Positions 23,869 to 36,431 of a stretch of DNA of 64,000 nucleotides are shown here, in pieces; the first letter of the stretch is position 1; each line of letters starts with the position of its first letter. The notes beneath the pieces were generated by a model. That model searched no databases and was not told the DNA's origin. It was given only the letters and a program-made list of their open reading frames with translations. Origin of the DNA: Phragmites australis (lineage: Eukaryota > Streptophyta > Magnoliopsida > Poales > Poaceae); assembly GCF_958298935.1 (NCBI RefSeq), contig NC_084924.1:21363819-21427818 (forward strand), given 5' to 3'. The translations under genes and the position numbers were made by a program.

Positions 23869-24060
23869 AGGTTTTTAGCACAAGACTGTCTCCTTGTGGT
23901 CTAACTGAGACCACCATGGTCTGACTGCCAGGGCGTAGAAGGTTTTGAGCACACGACCGCCCCTCGTGGTCTAACCGCCAGGGCGCGAAAGGTTTGGAGC
24001 ACAAGATTGCCTCTTGCAGTCAGACCGAGACCCCTAGCATTATGGCCGCCAGGGCATAGT
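23869..24060 (+). repeat. Three-copy minisatellite inside the LTR
   Basis: Units begin AGGTTTT(T)(A/G)AGCACA at about 23869, 23939 and 23989 and end (G/C)CCAGGGC. Lengths are ~70, 50 and 71 bp; the middle one lacks a 20-bp part. Confidence 0.7.
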
Positions 24061-24138
24061 GGGTTTTGGTTTAAAGCCCATCGACCAATGTTCACTGCTC
24101 TCTCTCTTCCATTTCACTCTCGTTTGCTCACTTCTCCA

Positions 24139-24169
24139 AAGAGAGAGAGAGAGAGAAAGAGAGAGAGAG
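24139..24169 (+). repeat. (GA)n microsatellite
   Basis: About 15 GA units with one AA interruption, within the LTR. Confidence 0.9.
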
Positions 24170-26500
24170 CAGAAGAGATCATCCTGACACCCAAAATGGC
24201 CAAAGATCAATAGAGAGGACTCCCCCAAACTCTCAAGGACTTCCCCGAGTTCCACCTCTTCTTTCCATCGCTGAAAGCGCTTCTCCCCGAGTTTTCTCCA
24301 TCTTAAGCCTAACAACAACCTCAAGGCCTGACCCAGAAATCGAAGCTTCCCCGAGGCAAACATATCCAATACAAAGCTCCTCTACACCAAGGTGAGCATC
24401 CCCCTACTATTTCTCCACTGTTTTTGAGCTCTAATCAGTCCCCATCTTGATTTGGCAACCCTAGCTTTAGATCTCGTTCATGGGGTTTCTCGAGTTTTGT
24501 TCAGTGCATGTTGCCCAAACTACCCTAGAAACACTCAACTAGTGTCGTAGAGCATTTTGATACCTTTTGTGTTCAAAGGCATCACCGGCGACCTTGCCGA
24601 GATGGCTCAGTAGGGTCCCACGTTCTGACTGCCAATAGGGCCGGTGTGACCCACACTGAAACTAAGTTGCTCAGATTGACTCCATAGTCAGGAGTTAGAC
24701 CGCTATCATTGTCGGTCTGACCGCCAAACCTACTCAGTACCATTTTTCCCTCTGCTCGATTCTGACAGTCTGACCACCAGCTATCCAATACTCAGTGAAC
24801 TTAGTTTGTCTTAGATGAGGTTTAAACCTTACGAATGCTTTTGAGACATGACGCCTGCCTTGTCAATTCACGATCATGCATCATAAGCATATTTCTTTTT
24901 CCTCATTCATTGGTTTATTCGGTGCATTCTTGATTATTTAAAGAGTGACACACCAACGGTTTGCGTGGTCGAAGCCGACACCTAACCAGAATTCATGCGC
25001 AAAGCACCGAAGCAACCAGGCAAGCATCTAAGCATATTCTACCTTGTACTTTAGATCATATGATGTCTAAATTGATAAACTATCGCTTTATGTATGTTAT
25101 GCATGTTAGCGAGTCAGTGTCGGATTCTATGGGTAGAACCTATGTTGATGCATTGTTCCTATCTTGACATTGATGATACCAATCCTTGTAACCTAGGAGT
25201 AATCATGTTAATATTTAACTTAAAAGTATCTGATATGCGTAGCAATGCATAGGTCATCGGTAGAAGTCGAACGGTAGTTCAACCATCATTCGTGAGCTTA
25301 AGGCTTGTTAATGTTCAGAAAGTTCATAATGATGTTAGTTTGTATGAGTTGTGATGATGAGACGAGATATATGCAATGCTAGTGGAAGGTCGGGATAGGA
25401 ACCTGAATGCCACAGATCGCTTGCATCGATTACCCATCGTCCGTTGTTGTAGATGGTTTTAGCACTTTTCGTACTTACCATGTATCCATGTATGGGATGG
25501 ATGAGCTGAATACTTTTGTAGTTGTGACCCTTTGGTTGTGTGAATCTATGATGTTGTGGGCATAATAAGCTTGTAGAGGTATCTAGTTTGCTCGGGGAGT
25601 AGTTCTAGATGACCTCCACACCTATAGGCGCATGTTCTAACAGTTGGGGCTTATTGGGAAATGTTGTCACGAGTACCTCTTGTGTGGAATTTAGCTAGCC
25701 GCACAAGTTAAATACTCCTCGTGTGGTGTGGGTAAAGATGTATCCCAACAGGGTGTAAGATCAATTCAAATTGCCGCACTCTCGGTCATGAGCACGCTTC
25801 TGTCCATTTGCATTAGTTGTAGAGTTCCGATGTGGGAAGTGCTTGTGATGGCTGAGGTTGGTTATGAGACGGTTCCTTATATCGATATGTTTACGATGTT
25901 GATCTCTGGATAGGAGGGTACAGTTGTTTAAGTTGTAGGTGGTCACATTCTTGTGTCAAAACTGCTTTACGTATGAATTCAGTTAACATTATGACCAATT
26001 CCTTGCTAATCACCCCCAAATGCATCATCCTTGGAGTCGGGCTATTATATGTACCTATTATGGATTAAGTCTTGGGAGCACCTCGTACTCACGTTGCTTT
26101 GTTGTGCAGGTGAGGAAGAGTTAGAGTTCAGCTACTTCACGCCTGCTGACATTGGAGATAGGGAGGAGTAGTGTTATCTACTCATGAGATGTCATTTTGT
26201 GGTGGTGCTTATGAGCACATGGAACTACCTGTTTTTTGTCTTCCTCTTAGTGGTTGTGTTATGTAAATTATGGCAAAAATGTAATAACTTAAAGAGTTGT
26301 AATATAATTTAATTACTCGCTCTTTATTGTACCTTGATTTGATGAATCATGTTGTAAAAGCTTGTGTTCCGATCTTGGGTATAAGTTCTTAATAGGACTA
26401 TCGAGATTGGATTCTGGTTAAACATTATGGTCGTGATTGTGTAAATGACTAATGATTAATTAGAATATAATTTGGGTAGTTCGTCACAACATGGTATCAG

Positions 26501-26516
26501 AGATTGGTTTAATGAA
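26501..26516 (+). other. Primer-binding site, initiator Met tRNA type
   Basis: TGGTATCAGAGATTGG immediately after the LTR; the first 11 bases fit the initiator Met tRNA 3' end. Fixes the orientation as + strand. Confidence 0.8.
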
Positions 26517-26709
26517 GTAGCCTAAAATGGATATGGGTTAATAAAAATTGTCCATCTCATTAATACAACTCATTAAAGTTTAAATTCCATATTCTAAGTG
26601 CATGTTCTACTTTTATTCCTTACCTTGTCTTAGATCTTTTCGTAGCTTTTCTTGTTGATAATGTGTTTAATCTTGATCTCTAACTCATCTCCTTCTTAAT
26701 GGGTTAAGG

Positions 26710-27518
26710 ATGGCCGCTTTGGCTATGGTGATGGTTACTCGTGAGGAGGGTGTGGAGGGTTTTCCTGCACTCCTCCATGAAATGCTATGGCACGCAAATT
26801 TCACCTTTGCACCAGAGTATGTGGTTTATGCTTGTGAAGTTGGGCCTGACTTGGTGGGATACTTGGTGACTGTGGACATTCGGGCGTGAATCATCGAAGG
26901 TAGAGCCAACCCCCATTACTTTGAGGCAATTGGAACTTTTGAAGAAATGGCAGTTCAAGTGGTGGTGTACAAGACGATGGCTGCCCTTCGTGGCGAACTG
27001 ATTTCCGGTTTTCGGGAATTGAGTACCAGTTCTTCATTGATGGCCATTCATTTATTTTCCCTCTCAGAGCATTAACGTCACCAAGTTTGAAGAATTTTTG
27101 AATGCAGCCCAACTGAATGAGCACCGCATGGTAGAATTGGTTTACTCCTTAGACCAATCCTACCATTGTGTGGTGGCTGAGCTATGGGAGATGCGAAACC
27201 GTTACAACCAGCTGCAACAGGAGATGGAGTTACAAGTGCGCCATGGACTGGTAAACCGCAACGTGTTGTATGGAGAGGGTCACATGATGCCGTATGGCAT
27301 GGCACCTGAGACTCACCATTTTCGGTGGTCCTAGAGCATCTAATGGTTTGCAAGTGCCCCAGTTCCCTAGCTTGGATATGATGAGGGAAATGTTGTTAGG
27401 TGAAGCACATTATCTTACGCACACCAATGCTCCTGACGTTACGGGTTCTTCTCAAGCTCACCTTTTGGATGAATTCCTGGAAGACTTTGTTTGGGATCTG
27501 TATCATTGGTGGTTCTAA
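26710..27518 (+). pseudogene. Leader ORF of the Tekay/Del-like element, broken, function unknown
   Basis: ATG 26710 (MAALAMVMVTREEG) opens 59 codons to TGA 26887. Coding-like sequence continues in shifted frames: 27098-27330 gives MNAAQLNEHRMVELVYSLDQ and a coiled-coil-like stretch, and 27294-27518 gives FPSLDMMREMLLGEAHYL. I do not recognise the family, though it is not gag-like (no zinc knuckle). It sits between PBS and where gag should be. The rest of the element is missing; sequence switches at ~27528 to the LTR remnant of the next element. Confidence 0.45.
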
Positions 27519-27528
27519 GTTAGTTGAG

Positions 27529-27575
27529 GAATATTAATAGTATTGATCGTATCTGAAGGAGCCATGGGCTCATCA
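27529..27575 (-). repeat. 46-bp remnant of the 3' LTR
   Basis: AATATTAATAGTATTGATCG through GGGCTCATCA matches the outer end of the LTR at 37518-37564. The remaining ~720 bp of this LTR are missing, replaced by the Tekay-like leader, so a deletion or truncation joins the two elements. TCCTCCCCCTCTTGA (27576-27590) is the reverse-complemented polypurine tract. Confidence 0.75.
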
Positions 27576-28870
27576 TCCTCCCCCTCTTGAATTGGAGTCG
27601 TCCCCGACTCAAGCGCTTCTTCTTCTCCCAAGTAGGGCTTCTAATCTGAAATGTTAAATATGGGACTAACCCTAAAATCAACATGTAGGTCCAATTTGTA
27701 TGCATTGTCATCCATTTTCTCAATTATCTTAAATGGTCCATCAGCTCTAGACATCAACTTTGTTTTTTTAGTTCTAGAAACCTATCATTCCTCAAGTGCA
27801 ACCAAACTAAATCATCCGGTTCAAATTTTATTTTCTTCCTACCTTTACTTCAAGCAATCCTATACATTTCAGTCATGCTCTCTATATTCTTTTTAGTTTT
27901 TTTATGCAAATTAAGAATAAATTTAGCACATTTCTTAGCATCTAAATTAAGTCTTTCAAAAGTATGCAAAGGTAGTAAATTAATAGGAGCACAGGGATTA
28001 AATTCATACACTACCTGAAACGGACTTTCCTTGGTGGTGGAGTGTATCGACCTATTGTAAGCATATTCAATATGCGGTAAACATTCTTCCCACGTTCTCA
28101 AATTTTTCTTTAGAACAGCCCATAACACGATCGATAATGTACGGTTGAAAACCTCTATTTGACCGTCGGTCTAGGGGTGACATGTAATAGAAAACAGTAG
28201 CTTCGTCCCTAATTTATTCCAAAGTGATCTCCAAAAGTGACTCAAAAACTTTGTGTCATGATCCGAGATGATAGTATTAGGCACTCCATGTAGTCGAATA
28301 ATTTTCCAGGAAAACAAATCAACTATGTTTGTTTCATCGCTCTAATGACAAGGTATAAAATGTGCCATTTTAGAAAATCTATCCACAACTACAAATATGC
28401 TATCCCTCCCTCTCAGTATCCTAGGCAGTCCTAAAATAAAATCCATAAAATATCCTCGCATAGTGCACTAGGAACAAGAAGAGGAATATAAATACCATGT
28501 GGATTTAAGCGAGACTTAGCTTTTTTGCAAGTGGTATAACGTAAAACGTAGCGCTCGACATCACGTCTCATCTTTAACCAAAAGAAGTGGGCAGCCAGCA
28601 CATCTTTAGTCTTCTTTGTTCCAAAATGTGCCATCAATCCTCCTCTATGCACCTCCTGTAACAACAAAAGACGAACAGAGCTAGCTGGAATGCATAACTT
28701 GTTAGCACGATAGAGTAATCCTTCATTTAGCACATATTTATTCCATGTTTTTCCTTCTTTACAATGTTCAAGCACTTCTTTAAAGTCTAAATCAATAGCA
28801 TATAAGTCCTTAATAGTCTCTAAACCAAAAATCTTATGATCAAGTTGAGATAACATGGTATCACGCTTAG
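27576..28870 (-). pseudogene. Integrase and chromo-like tail of CRM-like pol
   Basis: 28856-28431 encodes the integrase zinc finger (HRGGLMAHFGTKKTKDVL), with one Cys apparently changed to Tyr (RYTTC). The central DDE part (28430-28130) is broken by stops although SRMIVSD-like sequence is detectable. 28128-27850 is an open C-terminal core (HIEYAYNRSIHSTTKESPF). 27800-27576 gives a decayed chromo-like tail with KPYLGEEEALESG ending exactly at the purine tract. Stop at 27850 and several frameshifts. Inactive. Confidence 0.8.
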
Positions 28871-30254
28871 AAACACATTAGCAATCACATTGTCATTTCC
28901 TTTCTTATGCTTTATGACATATAGAAAAGACTCAATAAATTCGGCCCATTTAGCATGTCATTTATTCAATTTAGCTAGACTTCTAATATGTTTTAGCGAT
29001 TTATGATCAGAGTGTATAACAAATTCTTTGGGCCATAGATAATATTACCATGTTTCAAGCACATGAACTAAACCATACAATTCTTTATTATAGGTATAAC
29101 AATTCACACTTGGTCTACTTAATTTCTTACTGAAATAAGCAATAAGTTTACCTTCTTAAATTAACACACCTCCAATTCCAATCCTGCTAGCATCACACTC
29201 TAGCTCAAAGGTTTTAACAAAATCAGGGAGTTGGAGTAAAGGAGCATAGGTAAGTTTTTCTTTCAACAACTTCAATATTTTTTCTTGTGTTGGTCCTAAT
29301 TTGAAAACCACTCATTTCCTCATTAATTCATTCAATGGGGGCAGCAATGGTGCTGAAATCCAGCACAAAGCGCCGATAGAAACCGGCAAGATCATGAAAG
29401 CTTCTCACTTGAGTAACAGTCTCAGGGGTTGGCCAGCTCTTTATGGCTTCAATTTTTGCTTCATTCACTTCTATTCCCTGTGGAGTAACAATATAACCAA
29501 GAAAAGGGACTCTATCCGTGCAAAAGATGCACTTTTCGAGGTTATCAAACAAATGTGTATCTCTCAAAGTATTAAAAACAGCACGTAGATGATCAAAGTG
29601 TGACTCATGTGAATTGCTATAATTCAAGATATCATCAAAGTATACCACCACAAATCTTCAAATGAAAGCACGTAAAACTTCGTTCATCAACCGCATGAAA
29701 GTGCTAGGTGCATTAGTTAACCCAAAAGGCATTACTAACCACTCATAAAAGCCAAACTTAGTTTTAAAAGCAGTTTTCCATTCATCTCCAAGTTTCATCC
29801 TATTTTGGTGGTATCCACTTTGCAAGTCAATTAAACCACTCAACTCATTAAGCACATCATCTAACATAGGGATATGGTGATGATATCTTATGGTAATATT
29901 ATTAATGGCTCTACAATCAACACACATACGCCAACTACCGTCTTTCTTAGGAACCAAAAGAATAGGAACAGCACAAGGACTAAGGCTTTCTCGTATGTAC
30001 TCGCGATCCAATAGATCTTGGACTTGTCGCTGAATTTCCTTAGTTTCTTCCAGGTTGGTCCTATATGCAGCACGGTTTGGCAAAATTGCTCCCGGAATCA
30101 AATCAACGTAATGCTCAATCCCTTGGATAGGTGGTAATCCCGGGGGTACCTTAGCTGGAAATACATCCACAAACTCCTGCAAAAGGCTAGCAACAGCAGG
30201 AGACAAAGGGCTAGATATATTCTCTAGTGAAACTAAGGCCTCTTTGCATATCAA
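28871..30254 (-). pseudogene. Reverse transcriptase and RNase H of CRM-like pol
   Basis: 30254-29658 covers the RT palm and fingers ([20 protein letters not shown]) and ends at a TGA (29658) in the loop just before the catalytic motif. The same frame then resumes and 29651-29328 begins [11 protein letters not shown] and includes the connection region [10 protein letters not shown] (here [10 protein letters not shown]). The stop is a single-codon change of a Gly codon relative to the + strand element's equivalent position. RNase H (29327-28871) is frameshifted: CDASRIGIGGV and a [15 protein letters not shown] stretch are legible in pieces. Confidence 0.82.
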
Positions 30255-31026
30255 TGCATAGCATGGCAGCTCATTAGCATAAATTTCAGCAATATCAAAT
30301 TTAGTAGCAAGTATAACACACCATTTTAGTCTAATCCCATCGGACTTCGAAGTTATTGTTGCTTTCTCCTTTTTGTGTGGAAAAATGTTTTCCGCTACTT
30401 ACTGATTTTCAGATTCATTCTCATACTCTTTTTTCTCTTATTTTCAGCTATCTCTTATTCACGTTTCATAATTCAGCAGGGGTTAAAGGTAGAAAAGTTA
30501 TTTTCTTTCCTTTATGCATAAGGGTGTACTTATTACTTCTATCATGATATGTTGCATCAGTATCGAACTCTCATAGTCATCCTAGCAAAAAAGAGCATGC
30601 TTGTATGGGAACTACATCGAAATCAGCACAATCATAATGTGAACCAATAGAAAAATACACCCTAGCTGTTTGCATTACCTTCACCTTATCACTCTTGTTG
30701 AACGATTGAATATGGTAAGGGTGAGGATGGTTTCTTGTCAGCAAGGCAAGCTTCTTGATCATATCCAAACTTAACAAGTTGGCAGCTTCCTCCATCAATA
30801 ATAATTCGAACATGATAATCCTTGATTATGAGGAACATCTAAAATAAATTGTGGCGTTGTAGCTGTTCCGCTTGCTCCATTTGAGTGCTTAACTCACTGT
30901 GCAATGAGGGTCCGATAATCCTCCGTGGCAGTGGCATCGAAAACTTCCTCATGGTCGATATCCGTCTCACGTCCATCCTCATCACCTCCATGGTTAGCTG
31001 TAAGAACATATTCATCCTTAACATCA
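30255..31026 (-). pseudogene. Protease and linker of CRM-like element
   Basis: 30813-30577 reads MFELLLMEEAANLLSLDMIKKLAL and HPHPYHIQSFN, the protease flap region (compare HPHPYHMQWLNN in the + element). The active-site aspartate region lies at the frame break near 30815. Upstream 31026-30839 is the acidic gag-protease linker. Decayed. Confidence 0.7.
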
Positions 31027-31943
31027 CTAGCTGATGCGCGTTTACCCGAACTTAAGAAGTAATATGATAAGTCGATTGGTGGAGTTTCGACATTGATGGT
31101 TCAAAGGCTCTGACCAAAATAGATCGAGAACCCTCTCAACCACTACACCACTACTCTGTGGTTATCAACTGTGCCAGGACATGGTTGACCTCGCCAAGAA
31201 GTCTTTTGCTGCAAGCAAATTGAGAACACAAGCAAGAACAGGTAGATGCAATCTGAATATTGCTAATTAACAGTGTAGTGGTCCAGTTGGGGTTCCACAA
31301 ACCGATCAAGCAGCAAAACTGTATAAAATAGAATAATATAAGCAAGACACAAGCCTAAACTACGATAGCTACTGTGTATATATAGGGGGACGTGAGGAGG
31401 TCGGCCTAGGGTTGTGCAGCCATGGAAAGAGGCGTACACAACTTGGACTCCGACCCCGACACAATTATAAGACCCAACTAGGTCCAAAATGATGGTGCAA
31501 CATCTAATTTTCTTTAACTCTGACTAAACTATAAGGAATATTTGGGCGAGCTCATATCCATTGGAAAGAGCTCATCGTGAGCTTTCCATAATGTCCCAGA
31601 TTGCCTAAAACGGACTTCACATGAGAGAGTTATTCTTGTTTTACTAATGTGATATCCTGTGACTCGATCATGACCACGACTAGAGCTCAACCTCGAGTCC
31701 AAGTAGACTTGGCCTTCGATGGGTGACGTCCGGATAAGATTGTGGTGCTTCTCCCACATTCCTAAGAAATAAAACATCACAAGAATTTAGTTGGAATCCA
31801 TCTAAGGAAGCATGAACAGCGAGAAACGAGTTCACCTGGTTGTCTAATTGTCGTGCACGTACTCTTGTAATTGAACCTTGTATGATTTGAGAATTATTGG
31901 TGGTATTGATCGTATTCGAATGAGCCATGGGCTCATCACTAGC
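31027..31943 (-). repeat. Solo LTR (CRM-like) with 5-bp target-site duplication
   Basis: LTR 31032-31938 (907 bp), TGATGCGCG...CTCATCA, flanked by CTAGC at 31027-31031 and again at 31939-31943. Similar along its length to the LTR at 36801-37564, including a leftward TATA (CCTATATATACAC) near 31370-31387. It interrupts the gag of the host element. Solo LTRs come from recombination between the two LTRs of a full insertion (established). Confidence 0.9.
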
Positions 31944-33145
31944 CCTTACAAATCCACCATCTTCTGTTACAATACGCTCACTGACTTGAGCAATCCTTCA
32001 TGACGTTGCCCATTCCCTTGCATCGGTGGCATACAATCTCGGTCGATCGGCCTGTAGAAGCAATAGAAGAAGAGTTCTTGGCTGGACCCTGCATACTTAC
32101 GGATTTGCTTACCTCAAGAGCGTGTGACAGTGTCAAAGGTACTACTGAACGTGCCCTACTCAAGAAAGGGGTAGTAGACCGTGTAGCTGAGCGTGGGGCT
32201 ATTTTGACTTGTTCCAGTGTTGATTTTGAAGTAGTCGTGCTTCCAAAATTGCTCATTAGCCTATGTTATCGTCCCTGTAATTCTTTTTCTGCCAAATACG
32301 CAAGTTGGAACAATCTAGAAACACTATCGTATTTTTTATAATCAACTATGTCCTAAATTTCACACCTTAACCCTCCATAAAAGCGTGCCATTGCAGCCTC
32401 TTCATTATCAATAATATCACAACGCAACATACTAATTTGTAGCTCCTCACAATATTCTTCTATAGATTTATTACCTTGGTTTAAACGCTGTAATTTCTTG
32501 CGCAAATCACATTTCAAAGAGGGTGGAACAAATCTGTTACGTATAGCAACATTTAAAGCATTCCATTTAGTGGAAACTCTATCGATGCAAACTCTATTTC
32601 ACCAGTTGATTGCAAAATCTTTAAATTCACTAGTGGCTTACCTAACTCTATGCACTTTAGAAACCAAATGAGCATTAAACTTCTGTTCGAATGTCATCTC
32701 CCAATCTAAATACTTTTCAGCATCATAAGCACCCGCAAAAGATGGTAAACTTAACTTTAGCAAACGGATCATCATTAACACGTGGGTTATGTTGTTAAAA
32801 ATTATTACATCTCATACCTTGACGTTTGAAGTTCAATCAACTCCATTGTCGTGCATCAAAGACGTCTTGCTCTTGCCTTAAAATTTCATCATCTACGACG
32901 AACTCCTCTTGCTCATGGGCTGCGTCATGAGGATCCACACGCCCATGGTTTGGTGGTTGATTAACCACTCGATCAAAGCGTGTATTGAGAATGGCAATAC
33001 TATCATTAAGTCATTGTATTGTAGTGTTTATCTCTGCAAGCTTCTTATTGATGTAGTCATTAATAGCTTGTTGATAATCATTCAACACCACTGTGAGTTC
33101 TTCTCTCAAAACACACTTATTGGCATCCGATGCTTCTCCTGCCAT
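31944..33145 (-). pseudogene. gag of CRM-like element
   Basis: Start ATG at 33145 (MAGEASDANKCVLREELTVV) with the first in-frame stop at 33011-33013. Decayed capsid sequence follows, and the zinc knuckle is at 32030-31980 as CHRCKGMGNVMKDC, where the essential His is Asn. The C-terminal part is displaced to 31026 by the solo LTR. Not functional. Confidence 0.72.
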
Positions 33146-33784
33146 GGTTAGTCAAAGATATAAAATAATAGAAGATAAATTATCCCTATCAACTGCTAAG
33201 TTGTGGAGGTGGAGTCACACACTCAACGTCTTACCACGCTCTTGCAAGTATTCTTACCAATTACCATAGTTGGCACAACCAGTGGCTGGTTCGTGATACC
33301 TTATCAGGTGCGAGAGAGGTAGTTGCAATTGAAGATATCGTTCTGATCGAGAAAAGGTGTAGCTTAGACAGGCAATATTTAGTAGCAAGGAATAGCAATT
33401 GATGAAATATGATTAGCAAAGTTGAATAAAAGTCCACAGCACTTGTTACAGTTGCTGGCTCGAACACGTTCCTAGAACTAGCTTAAGCAAGCCGAAAACT
33501 ATATTAGACACGAGCACAATGGAACCAAATTCGCAATACAAACTGATTCTCTCTCTTGCTTTCTCTGATTTTTTTGAACTCCTCTTTTTTGGCACTCTTT
33601 GCTTCTTCTTTTTTTAGCACTCTTTACTTCTTGCTTGCTTTTCTTTTCTCTCTTTTTTTTGCAAATGTGACAGAGTTCAAAACTCTTCTACTACCTTTTC
33701 TAAGACCAGTGAGGTACGTGGGTCATAAACTTTTTTTCGGAGAGCAGGGGGTATAAAGGTAATAAAAAGAAGGTGGGCAACTAC
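33146..33784 (-). other. Leader of CRM-like element, no gene
   Basis: Untranslated region between PBS and gag: T-rich on the + strand (33545-33665), no ORF of note. Confidence 0.5.
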
Positions 33785-33883
33785 AACTAAGTGGTCGCGG
33801 CGACTAGATGGTTGGACCCCGAGTGGGTGGTCGGAGTGACTGGTCGGAACCCTAGTAGGTGGTCGAATTGACTGGTCGGACCC
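33785..33883. repeat. GTGGTCGGAGTGACTGGTCGGA minisatellite, left half
   Basis: Imperfect ~30-bp units of GTGGTCG(G/C/A)...CTGGTCGGA. The array continues at 36432-36490, split by the solo LTR. Confidence 0.75.
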
Positions 33884-36431
33884 TGTAACACCTTGATTTT
33901 TAGAATTTACAACTTCTTAAAATTTTCCAAGATTATTGAATAGCTTCACCAATAGCATAGGTTTAAAACCTGTTTTCTTAATGAATCAATTAAAATAGGT
34001 TATTATTTTATGTGCATTGCATGCTGAGTTTTGTTAGGAGCATTGTAAATGCATTAGAGTTCCTTTTCTTTTTCTTTCTCTTCGGTATTTTGAGTGAAAA
34101 AGATTTTGAAAAGGTTTTTACAAAACTCTGTAGTAAACTAGTTAAGGATCTTAATGGTTGAAATTCAAAATCTTTGAATTCATCATCTATTCAATCTTTG
34201 ATCATACCTGATCCTTTTCTAGTTCAATTCAAATCTTATCAAAATCCTTGTTTAAAGCCAATCTCTCCCCTCTTTCTCAAATTCTACCCAAATCCAAATT
34301 CAAATTCCTTATCTACTACTATTCTTGTTCAACCTTATTTTTCATTTCTATTAAATTCACTCTAAGCTCAATTCAAATTCAAAGCCTATTCAAATTTCTC
34401 TGCAAAATTTTCTTTTCTAAAACCCTAGATATGCCTAAAGCGTCTTTATACTCAATCCTACTCAAGCCCAAGCCCTTGGCCAGGACACAAGTCATCTAGA
34501 AGGCCCAACACAAAGGATCCACAAATTTACAAATTTTCATGGAGTCCTGAACAGCCTCATCTTCCCATGAAGTTTTGGAGTTCAAATCGGCCTTAAATGC
34601 AAATCTTGACAATACTAAATTTGTAGGCCTCTTTTAGAGCTTCGATTTGAACCTATGAAGGTCCCTTTTTGGATAATGGAGCTAGGAGTTATAGCCCCAA
34701 AATGCTACGTAGACTTACTAGTAGTATCTTTAACATAGAAGCGTAACCCCAGCCATTTGATCATGGGTGGTCAAGAGTGGACCTCAGCGTACTTCTTCTT
34801 TAATCCAAGTCGATGCTTGCATAACATGCCAAATTAGCGCCACATTATTCTCCTTATCCTAGTCAGCGAAGTGTTTTTAAAGTGTTTTAATGATGTTTTG
34901 TATGCTGTTCTTAGTGTTTCTAAAATCATACCTATATGTTTCTAAAATTATACCTATCCAACCATAGTGTTTTTAAAGTGTTTTAATGATGTTTGGTATA
35001 TTGTTCTTAGTGTTTTCCTTTGTTGTTTGTCGGTAGTTCTCGCGATTAGTCGATAATATTCTGGAGCAGTTCAAGGGATTTCAAGACCAAGATTTCGTTA
35101 ACACTGAGCAGCATTGGGTAAAAGGAAAGTTTCCTTGATCATCTTGAACCTATGTTTAAATATTTTGTTTACAAATTGCATGCAATGTCTATCAACTTGA
35201 TGGGTAGGCACATATGTTAGGGTTTACCTAGTTCTTCCTTTACATTCCTCAAAGCCTAAGTGGCAGTTGATATGAGTCTCTTGAATGTTGGGAAGTGTCA
35301 TATACATGTTTAGTGGATATATGCAATGGTGATGATGAACTTGTTAGTAACATGGAGCCCTAGGACTTGGGCAAAAAGTTGGTTTGATTATGGTGGTTTA
35401 TATGGTGGGCTTGTGGATACGTTCTAAGAAATTTGTTGGTTATTTTCCCTGTTGGTTTGATAATGGTGGTGGGCTTGTGGATACGTTCCAAGCAGAGATG
35501 TTAGGTTTTGTTGGTTATTTCCCTGTTGGATAGTCTTTGCCCAAGTGTCACATATAAGGACCGGTTCATGGAGCGACAACCCAAGAAATATCGTTCAAAC
35601 ATGAGCCTGCATATCGATAGACATCTGGCTGGCATTCGTTGGAGTACCAGGATCTAATTGATGGACCGTGCTTCGTAGTGATTCTCCCGACGGCACACCA
35701 CTGGCGTGTATTAAGTGTTTCGCGAACACAACAACATGGAAATCACGGCTCGTGACTAAAAGTTGGACAACCTCTGCAGAGTATAAAACTATTATAACAG
35801 TCATACCCACGGTTATGAGAGACTTCAATCCCAACATGATTAGTAGGTAATGGTTATGGGTTTAGTTGTGGTTTTCGTTATAGTACAGGGAGTACTAGAC
35901 GGTTATGGTATGCAAGGTGGGGAGCCTTGTATGCTGGGTGTAGGACTGTATGGGTTACATTCATTTAATAATTGTTTAATGCTTTTTTAGTCCAAATATC
36001 TTTTCATTACTCATATTTACGCAAATATACTATGTGTTGGCCAATTCTTATTATAAGCCTACATATCATTATCTTTCTCACACTTGCTGAGCACGTCATA
36101 TGCTCACACTTGCTATTTTTCCTATGCCATGCGACATGTGTTGTGTTGCTCAGTAAGTGAAGATGTTGAAGACTATCAAGACGAGGTTGTGACGTTCTAG
36201 GCGTTTGTCTCCTATTCGTTTATCTGCGGTGTTGTTGGGCACTAATACTTCTGTTCTATTGCAAATATCTTCATAGAAAACAATATATGTCAATTGCTGT
36301 AAGAGTTTAACGGTTATTCTATAAGTATTGCTTTTGTTACTTCACCTGTGACGTCTTTATGTGTGTTGAATATTCTGGGCACACATAAGCTGTATCTGGT
36401 TTTGTCCGTTAAAACCAGGTGTGACAGACCC
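33879..36431 (+). repeat. 2.5-kb solo LTR with 5-bp target-site duplication
   Basis: LTR 33884-36426, from TGTAACACC to GGTGTGACA, flanked by GACCC at 33879-33883 and 36427-36431. No internal coding region. Same family as 7474-8847 and 13547-17119, and related to the Tekay/Del-like LTR at 23684 by the CTCNCGGTNATGAG block (35804-35822). This is the cleanest definition of the family's ends. Inserted in the minisatellite of the CRM-like leader. Confidence 0.88.

Larger units (their letters stand above)
23684..26500 (+). repeat. 2.8-kb 5' LTR of a Tekay/Del-like gypsy element
   Basis: Starts TGCCACACCCTAAAA, the TGTCACACCC type typical of Tekay/Del chromovirus LTRs, and ends GTTCGTCACAACA directly before a primer-binding site. 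Inside are minisatellite and GA repeats and a CTCTCGGTCATGAGCACGCT block (25778-25797) related to the long LTRs at 7474, 13547 and 33884. No genuine genes in it. Confidence 0.65.
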
